The notes beneath the pieces are model-generated. The model saw only the letters and a list, made by a program, of their open reading frames with translations. It was not told the DNA's origin and did not search any database. Positions 59,900 to 64,000 of a DNA stretch of 64,000 nt are shown piece by piece. Each line of letters opens with the position of its first letter. Positions within the stretch are counted from its first letter, which is position 1. The DNA comes from JBFFZF01 sp050732695 (lineage in GTDB: Bacteria; Gemmatimonadota; Gemmatimonadetes; Longimicrobiales; RSA9). The DNA lies in the NCBI GenBank assembly GCA_050732695.1, contig JBOHRL010000015.1:1-64000 (forward strand). The letters run 5' to 3'. The position numbers were made by a program, and so were the translations under genes.

Positions 59900-62700
59900 T
59901 GGCCGATGATCCCACTTACGGGCAGGAAGACCTCAGCGCCAAAACGGACCGGGGAGTAGAACCGGCGCTGAACATTGGGTCCGAAGAACTTGCCTGGGTT
60001 GTCCATTACGTTGTAGGCCCAGAACCCGAAGCGGCCACCGAGCGGCAGTGTCTTGCTGACCTGGATGGCAAGCAGCCAGTCACCGGGCGTTTCGAGTGTG
60101 CTCGTGAACACGCCCGAACGCGCGACACGCAGGTCCGCATATTCGGGTTGTGTGCGCTCCGACTGCGGGACTGGAACGAGTTCGCCGCTGCGCGTCAGGT
60201 AACCCTCGAACGCGAGTGTATCGTTGGCTGTCGCATCGTAGGCGCGGTCATTGATGTTGTGCTGGATCGCGGCGGTGATGATGAATCCGATTTCGGGTCG
60301 GTGGTGCACGAGCCGGTACGTTACCAGCTTGCGCTCGCCGATTTCGCGCGCGCCGCTCCAGTAGGGAGTACGTTGCTGGCGAGGCAGCAGCTGAAAGTTC
60401 GTGAAACGGTCGGCCGATCCGAAGAAAAGCTGGTCCGATGTGCGTTCCGTACGCACCCACGCGCCGCTCACGGTACCACGCAACCGAAGCGGCGTGATCT
60501 CGGGCAGTGTGACGGTCAACTCGAGGCCGCGATTCGTCTGCCGCACGTGGTTGTCCGGACGGCGCAACAGAACCGGCACGGTATCGAGGCCGTATGCCGG
60601 TTCGACAATCTCCGGCGGTCGTCCCGTGCCCGGAGTCGAATCGGTGAGTGCAAACAGTTCGCGTGGCAGGAACGCCGGCAGCAGCCGGACCGCTGCGGCG
60701 TCCGTGATGCGGTCGTCGAACGCGGTCAGTCCGAATGTGCCTCCGAGGGCGTCCAGCTCGAAGCCGACCTCCGTCTTCGTCGCCCGCGTCAGTCCGAGGT
60801 CCGGATTGGTCAGGTCGTGGACGAACGTCGTGATCACCGCCAACCGCTCGGCGGGGTCGGTCGCGAACCAGTTGACGTTGACCAGATCGAAGTATTGCGG
60901 CGCAGGGTAGAGCAGGGCGAGCGGGGGGATCTTGGCGACGCGACCTGCGCCCGCGCGCAGCCGCAGCCACGACCGGGGCAGCAGCTCGATGTTCACACGT
61001 GGCTGCACGGCCGCATCACGGACACGGTTCATCCAACCGCTGCCCGGCTGGAACAGGTCCGCGCGCAGACCTGCCTGCACGTTCAGACTCACGTGGCCGA
61101 GCCGCGCAGCGATCCGGTCGTCGAGATAGAGCGACGTCATGGCGATTCCCGGCACATCGTCGTTCCGGCGAGGCCGCGCGAACCCGTTCACGCCGTTGTA
61201 GCTGCCGAACGGCGGGTTCACGATATCGAACTGGTATCCCGGGCCACGGTTCCACTCGCGCCGCGTCTCGATGCCGCCGCGCAGGAGGTGCTCACCGCCG
61301 AATGCTTCGAGTTCGCGAGCCAGCTCCGCTCGCAAATAGAAGAGGCGGGGCACGCCGTCGACCGAGGTTTCTGCTATGTAACGGCCCTGGACGAACTGTC
61401 CCTCGTTCCGACCGGCCCCGAGCGCCGAGGTGATCGGCAATGGTGGCCGCGAATGGTCCGCTTCGGCCTCGCTCGATTGCCGCAGTTCCGCATACGCACC
61501 CGTTACGGAAACGCGATTCGCTCCCAGCGTCATGCGCAGCCGGGAACTCACCCGCAAACCGCGATCACGGTTGGATGACTCGAATGCGGGTCGCGTATCG
61601 GGGTCGCGCGGCCGGTCATCCACGAGCTGGAAGAAGTCGATACGCGTGTCCAGTGAGGACGATTCGTTCAGTGCCGAAGGCTCACCCAGCTCCAGCCGGT
61701 GCATGAGCTGCCCCGCAAAGCGGTACGCCTCGTCCTCGGTGAGGCCGGCAGCCGTGGCCGTACGTGTTACGTCCAGGTTACCAGTGATTGCATGCCGAGG
61801 CCCGATTCGAGTGCCGCCGAGGACGCTGCCGCCCGCCGTGCGTGCATCGTACTGACCCTTGATCTCTGGCGCTACAGTCGCTGCGTGCGTTTCTATGATG
61901 ACTGCGCCCTGTGTGAGATCGCCGTAGCGTGCGGATGGCACGCCGCGAATCACTTCGACGCGATCGAGAGTGCTGGCCGGAATCGCGCGCAGGTCCACAC
62001 CACCGAACGCCGACGACACAATGTTCACGTCCGCGCCAGCGCCGGGCGCCTGAAGGTTGGCGTTGTTGGAAACGGGCACGCCATCCATGACGACGAGCGT
62101 GCCGAACGAGGCAAGATCGGAAACGCTTGCGCCGAAGCCCGCGTTGCCGGTACTTGTGGTCGCAGCGGCGCGTAGCGCGAATTGCTGCACGCCGTCCAGC
62201 CCCGGCGCCTGGAGTGGCGCGCCCGGCACGTTCGCAAGCACACCGGCCACGCTGACGGCTGTCTGGTGGCGGATGGCTTCACGGCCGGCTACTGTCGCAG
62301 TTCCCAGCTCGCCACGCGCGCGGCTGGTCGCATCCGCCGTGACATGCAGGCTCGGCAGCACGAGTGCACTCTCCGCAACAAGAAGGTCACGCTCGACAAC
62401 GCCTGCTACCGGTACCACAATCGTCTCGCGGACCGCAGCATAGCCAATGTGCTGCACGACAATCACCTGCGGCCCGGGAGCAGCGTTATCGATCCGGAAA
62501 CGGCCAAGTGAATCGGAAAGTACACCGCCGGCGCGGTATTCCAGTCTTATGAGCGCACCCTCGACGGGCAGTCGCGTCTGTGCGTCCAGCACGCGGCCCT
62601 CGATCGCCGCGCCCTGCGGAACCTGCGCCCCGATCGGGCCGGCAACCGGGATGGCCAGCACTGACCATATGACTCCGGGCCATATGCGTTGAAGTCGCAT
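59896..62700 (-). CDS. TonB-dependent receptor of the peptide/lipoprotein locus
   Basis: 934 residues. Signal sequence (VIWSVLAIPVAGPIGAQ), then a carboxypeptidase-regulatory-like domain (AAIEGRVLDAQTRLPVEGALIRLE... GRFRIDNAAPGPQVIVVQHIGYAAV), a plug (RQTAVSVAGVLANVPGAP-like region, TLVVMDGVPVSNNANLQAPGAG, GVDLRAIPASTLDRVEVIRGVPSARYGDLTQGAVIIET) and a 22-strand barrel. Energy for uptake would come from TonB-ExbBD. The ATG at 62700 has GGAGG just upstream, while the longer open frame crosses the promoter region. It is divergent from a thioredoxin-like protein, a Cys-rich mini-protein and a lipoprotein, and cotranscribed with the barrel gene. Confidence 0.92.
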   Translation of the reverse strand: MRLQRIWPGVIWSVLAIPVAGPIGAQVPQGAAIEGRVLDAQTRLPVEGALIRLEYRAGGVLSDSLGRFRIDNAAPGPQVIVVQHIGYAAVRETIVVPVAGVVERDLLVAESALVLPSLHVTADATSRARGELGTATVAGREAIRHQTAVSVAGVLANVPGAPLQAPGLDGVQQFALRAAATTSTGNAGFGASVSDLASFGTLVVMDGVPVSNNANLQAPGAGADVNIVSSAFGGVDLRAIPASTLDRVEVIRGVPSARYGDLTQGAVIIETHAATVAPEIKGQYDARTAGGSVLGGTRIGPRHAITGNLDVTRTATAAGLTEDEAYRFAGQLMHRLELGEPSALNESSSLDTRIDFFQLVDDRPRDPDTRPAFESSNRDRGLRVSSRLRMTLGANRVSVTGAYAELRQSSEAEADHSRPPLPITSALGAGRNEGQFVQGRYIAETSVDGVPRLFYLRAELARELEAFGGEHLLRGGIETRREWNRGPGYQFDIVNPPFGSYNGVNGFARPRRNDDVPGIAMTSLYLDDRIAARLGHVSLNVQAGLRADLFQPGSGWMNRVRDAAVQPRVNIELLPRSWLRLRAGAGRVAKIPPLALLYPAPQYFDLVNVNWFATDPAERLAVITTFVHDLTNPDLGLTRATKTEVGFELDALGGTFGLTAFDDRITDAAAVRLLPAFLPRELFALTDSTPGTGRPPEIVEPAYGLDTVPVLLRRPDNHVRQTNRGLELTVTLPEITPLRLRGTVSGAWVRTERTSDQLFFGSADRFTNFQLLPRQQRTPYWSGAREIGERKLVTYRLVHHRPEIGFIITAAIQHNINDRAYDATANDTLAFEGYLTRSGELVPVPQSERTQPEYADLRVARSGVFTSTLETPGDWLLAIQVSKTLPLGGRFGFWAYNVMDNPGKFFGPNVQRRFYSPVRFGAEVFLPVSGIIGQ

Positions 62701-62734
62701 CGTCCCTCCGTCTGAGGCTGCAAAGGAAGATTGG

Positions 62735-62764
62735 TTGACACAGGCGTGTGGCGCAACGTACACT
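62735..62764 (+). promoter_or_regulatory. Promoter for the thioredoxin-like / Cys-rich peptide operon
   Basis: TTGACA (62735-62740) and TACACT (62759-62764) separated by 18 nt, about 70 nt before the thioredoxin-like gene. It lies in the 132-nt space shared with the divergent TonB receptor gene, so both may be controlled from this interval. Confidence 0.6.
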
Positions 62765-62832
62765 GTTCTTAACGATCGGGCCGGGGGGCGGCCGGATCGG
62801 TCCGCGTTCATATCCGCGCGGGGGGCACCCCG

Positions 62833-63402
62833 ATGCGACAGTGGTCAGTCTATTTCCTTCTCGCTGTTGCGCTTGTGATGGTTGTCCTGCTCGCACAGCG
62901 GACCCGGCAGGTGCGCGGAGATTACCATGATCTGCTCGACCGCGCTACGATCAACGTCCCCGGCCAGTTCGTTCCGACGTTCGCCGCCGCGACGCTGGAG
63001 GGGGACAGTGTCGTCGTTGGCACGACGGGCCCGCAGAAGCGGCAGGTGCTGTTCTTCTTCAACACGACGTGCCCGTATTGCCTCCGTACGATCCCGGCAT
63101 GGAAGGAGATCGCCCGTGTGGCTTACCAGTCGGGCCACGATGTGTACGGTGTGGCGCTCGATTCGCTGCCGCTCGTTCAAAGCTACGTGGCGAAGTACGA
63201 TCTCGACTATCCCGTGTTGCTTTTCCCCGAACGGAAACTCAATCGCCTTTATCGTGCAGGCGCCGTTCCTGAGACGGTGGTTCTGGACGCTGAGGGCAGG
63301 ATCCTCTACGCCCGGCGAGGCGAGATAGAGGAGCGAGCGACAATCGATTCCGTGCTCGCTGTGCTGCATTTCACCGAGATTCCTCAGGAGAACGTGCCAT
63401 GA
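62833..63402 (+). CDS. Membrane-anchored thioredoxin-like (TlpA/ResA-type) protein
   Basis: 189 residues. An N-terminal membrane anchor (WSVYFLLAVALVMVVLLA) places a thioredoxin domain in the periplasm. The redox motif is CPYC (C80 and C83) in RQVLFFFNTTCPYCLRTIPAWKEIA, followed by VYGVALDSLPLVQSYVAKYDLDYPVLLFP and AGAVPETVVLDAEGRILYARRGEI with the cis-proline segment. Probably catalyses thiol-disulfide exchange. It overlaps the next gene, an 8-cysteine secreted mini-protein, by 4 nt (ATGA), which makes that protein a natural substrate. Confidence 0.88.
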   Translation: MRQWSVYFLLAVALVMVVLLAQRTRQVRGDYHDLLDRATINVPGQFVPTFAAATLEGDSVVVGTTGPQKRQVLFFFNTTCPYCLRTIPAWKEIARVAYQSGHDVYGVALDSLPLVQSYVAKYDLDYPVLLFPERKLNRLYRAGAVPETVVLDAEGRILYARRGEIEERATIDSVLAVLHFTEIPQENVP

Positions 63403-63626
63403 ATAATCTTACCATACGGGTGATCATCGCGTTATTCGCGATCCTGGCACTTGGCAGTCTCACGTTCGGAGCGAGTCAGTTGCTCGCGCGCGAGGACTGC
63501 ACACAGCCGGGCCAGATCGGGACGTGTCCGCCGTACACCGAACAATCGTGCAACGAAGACTGCTTTGACCTGTTCATGACGCCGGGCGGCTGCATCAACG
63601 GTTGCTGCACGTGCGCGGTCCGTTGA
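63399..63626 (+). CDS. Secreted cysteine-rich mini-protein (NVEALA-like)
   Basis: 75 residues: a signal sequence (RVIIALFAILALGSLTFGASQLLA) and a mature segment of about 45 residues with eight cysteines, in the patterns DC, TC, SCNEDC and GCINGCCTC. Length, signal and cysteine placement resemble NVEALA-type small exported proteins of Bacteroidota, though the NVEALA motif itself is not present. It starts by ATGA overlap with the thioredoxin-like gene. Possible roles: disulfide-stabilised secreted peptide, metal-binding peptide, or ripp-like precursor; none is shown. Confidence 0.75.
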   Translation: MNNLTIRVIIALFAILALGSLTFGASQLLAREDCTQPGQIGTCPPYTEQSCNEDCFDLFMTPGGCINGCCTCAVR

Positions 63627-64000
63627 GTTTCGCGAAGCAGACGTTCCCGTTGCGGGGACGGGCAAGCGCTTCGGCAATCCGGATCGCCGCACTGCTGGCA
63701 CTGGCCAGTGCGTGTGACCCGGGTGATGTCATCCTCTCCGACGTTCGGCCCGAAGCGGGAAGCGGGACGGCAATAGAGGTTCAGGTTGACCTTGCGGCAG
63801 GCCAGTCCGGACCAGCGGCGTGGTCAGATGGTATTCCGGGAGCGACGGTTTACTATGCGCGAACGGGCAGCAAGGGCTTCCTGTGGGGCACGGCCCGGGC
63901 GGACTCGAGTGGCCACGTCACCATCTCGGGACTGGAGCCGGGGTTCTACTGGATCGCGGGCGAGGCGTCAGGAGGCGGGGGGGGAGCACCGCTGGTCGTT
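63611..64000 (+). CDS. Predicted lipoprotein with beta-sandwich domain (cut by window end)
   Basis: The first ~130 residues are visible. A GTG at 63611, overlapping the preceding gene by 16 nt, opens a frame with a signal peptide ending in a lipobox-like LALASAC, then a beta-rich segment (ILSDVRPEAGSGTAIEVQVDLAA, GIPGATVYYARTGSKGFLWGTARADSSGHVTISGLEPGFYWIAGEA) that looks like a carboxypeptidase-regulatory or DUF4876-type repeat. A TTG at 63623 is an alternative start. It lies on the same transcript as the thioredoxin-like and Cys-rich genes and is a candidate surface ligand-binding partner of the TonB receptor. The rest is outside the window. Confidence 0.7.
   Translation, partial: MRGPLSFAKQTFPLRGRASASAIRIAALLALASACDPGDVILSDVRPEAGSGTAIEVQVDLAAGQSGPAAWSDGIPGATVYYARTGSKGFLWGTARADSSGHVTISGLEPGFYWIAGEASGGGGGAPLVV

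Noticed and set aside
1..64000. tRNA, rRNA or tmRNA genes
   Set aside because: I looked for TPsiC-arm and rRNA-like strings by eye and found none convincing; an RNA search tool would be needed to exclude them.

Overview
The window is GC-rich chromosomal DNA from a free-living bacterium, most likely a Gemmatimonadota member or a close relative. The content that suggests this is a PadR regulator next to an 'ADOP'-type duplicated FtsX permease, a giant Vps10/BNR beta-propeller protein, LVIVD and 'choice-of-anchor B' proteins, CehA-type metallohydrolases, a TonB receptor followed by a large outer-membrane barrel, and many predicted secreted lipoproteins. This assignment is an inference from gene content. 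I recognised no rRNA, tRNA, CRISPR array, phage or complete insertion sequence.

Layout. 1-4.2 kb: an ArsR / membrane-fusion-protein / RND efflux set (minus) and, divergently, a second ArsR with an AHSA1/SRPBCC protein. The gap between the two regulators carries related operator-like motifs. 4.3-7.4 kb: PadR and ADOP permease. 7.5-25.8 kb: mostly minus-strand secreted or periplasmic proteins (Vps10-like propeller, LVIVD lipoprotein with DUF305, PQQ sugar dehydrogenase, DUF2911, DUF1028), an NmrA-type reductase, a broken M14 carboxypeptidase, a metallophosphatase, DinB, a sugar-isomerase-like protein and a YVTN propeller. 25.9-34.6 kb: a minus-strand oxidative cluster (GMC oxidoreductase, choice-of-anchor B propeller, gluconate-dehydrogenase subunit 3, Gfo/Idh/MocA dehydrogenase, TolB/CehA hydrolase) interrupted by copies of an inverted-repeat element. 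35.2-38.4 kb: panB-thrC-moaD, preceded by a leader with a consensus promoter, a Val/Thr-rich short reading frame and GC-rich hairpins, which looks like an attenuator. 39.4-41.4 kb: RidA and glutamate dehydrogenase. 41.5-50.5 kb (plus): AddB-like and AddA-like helicase-nuclease subunits, pdxH, a decayed aminoglycoside-phosphotransferase-like gene, a DJ-1/PfpI protein and rsmD. 50.5-54.1 kb: small secreted proteins, a MarR-GNAT fusion, and a MerR/TipAS regulator with its own operator. 54.3-58.2 kb: TonB receptor, ECF sigma factor and anti-sigma factor. 58.3-64 kb: a TonB receptor and barrel protein (minus) divergent from a thioredoxin-like protein, an 8-cysteine secreted mini-protein and a lipoprotein cut by the window end.

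The most interesting regions are (i) the thioredoxin / Cys-rich peptide / lipoprotein / TonB receptor / barrel locus at the right end, which looks like a dedicated export-and-uptake system; (ii) the Val/Thr leader in front of panB-thrC; (iii) an intergenic repeat element built on a 13-bp unit, always placed just 3' of a minus-strand gene and in one case supplying the C-terminus of a protein; and (iv) the M14 peptidase that has lost its catalytic segment.

Reading-frame starts were adjusted to visible Shine-Dalgarno sequences or start/stop overlaps where possible. All functional names come from recognising protein sequence, not from database searches.
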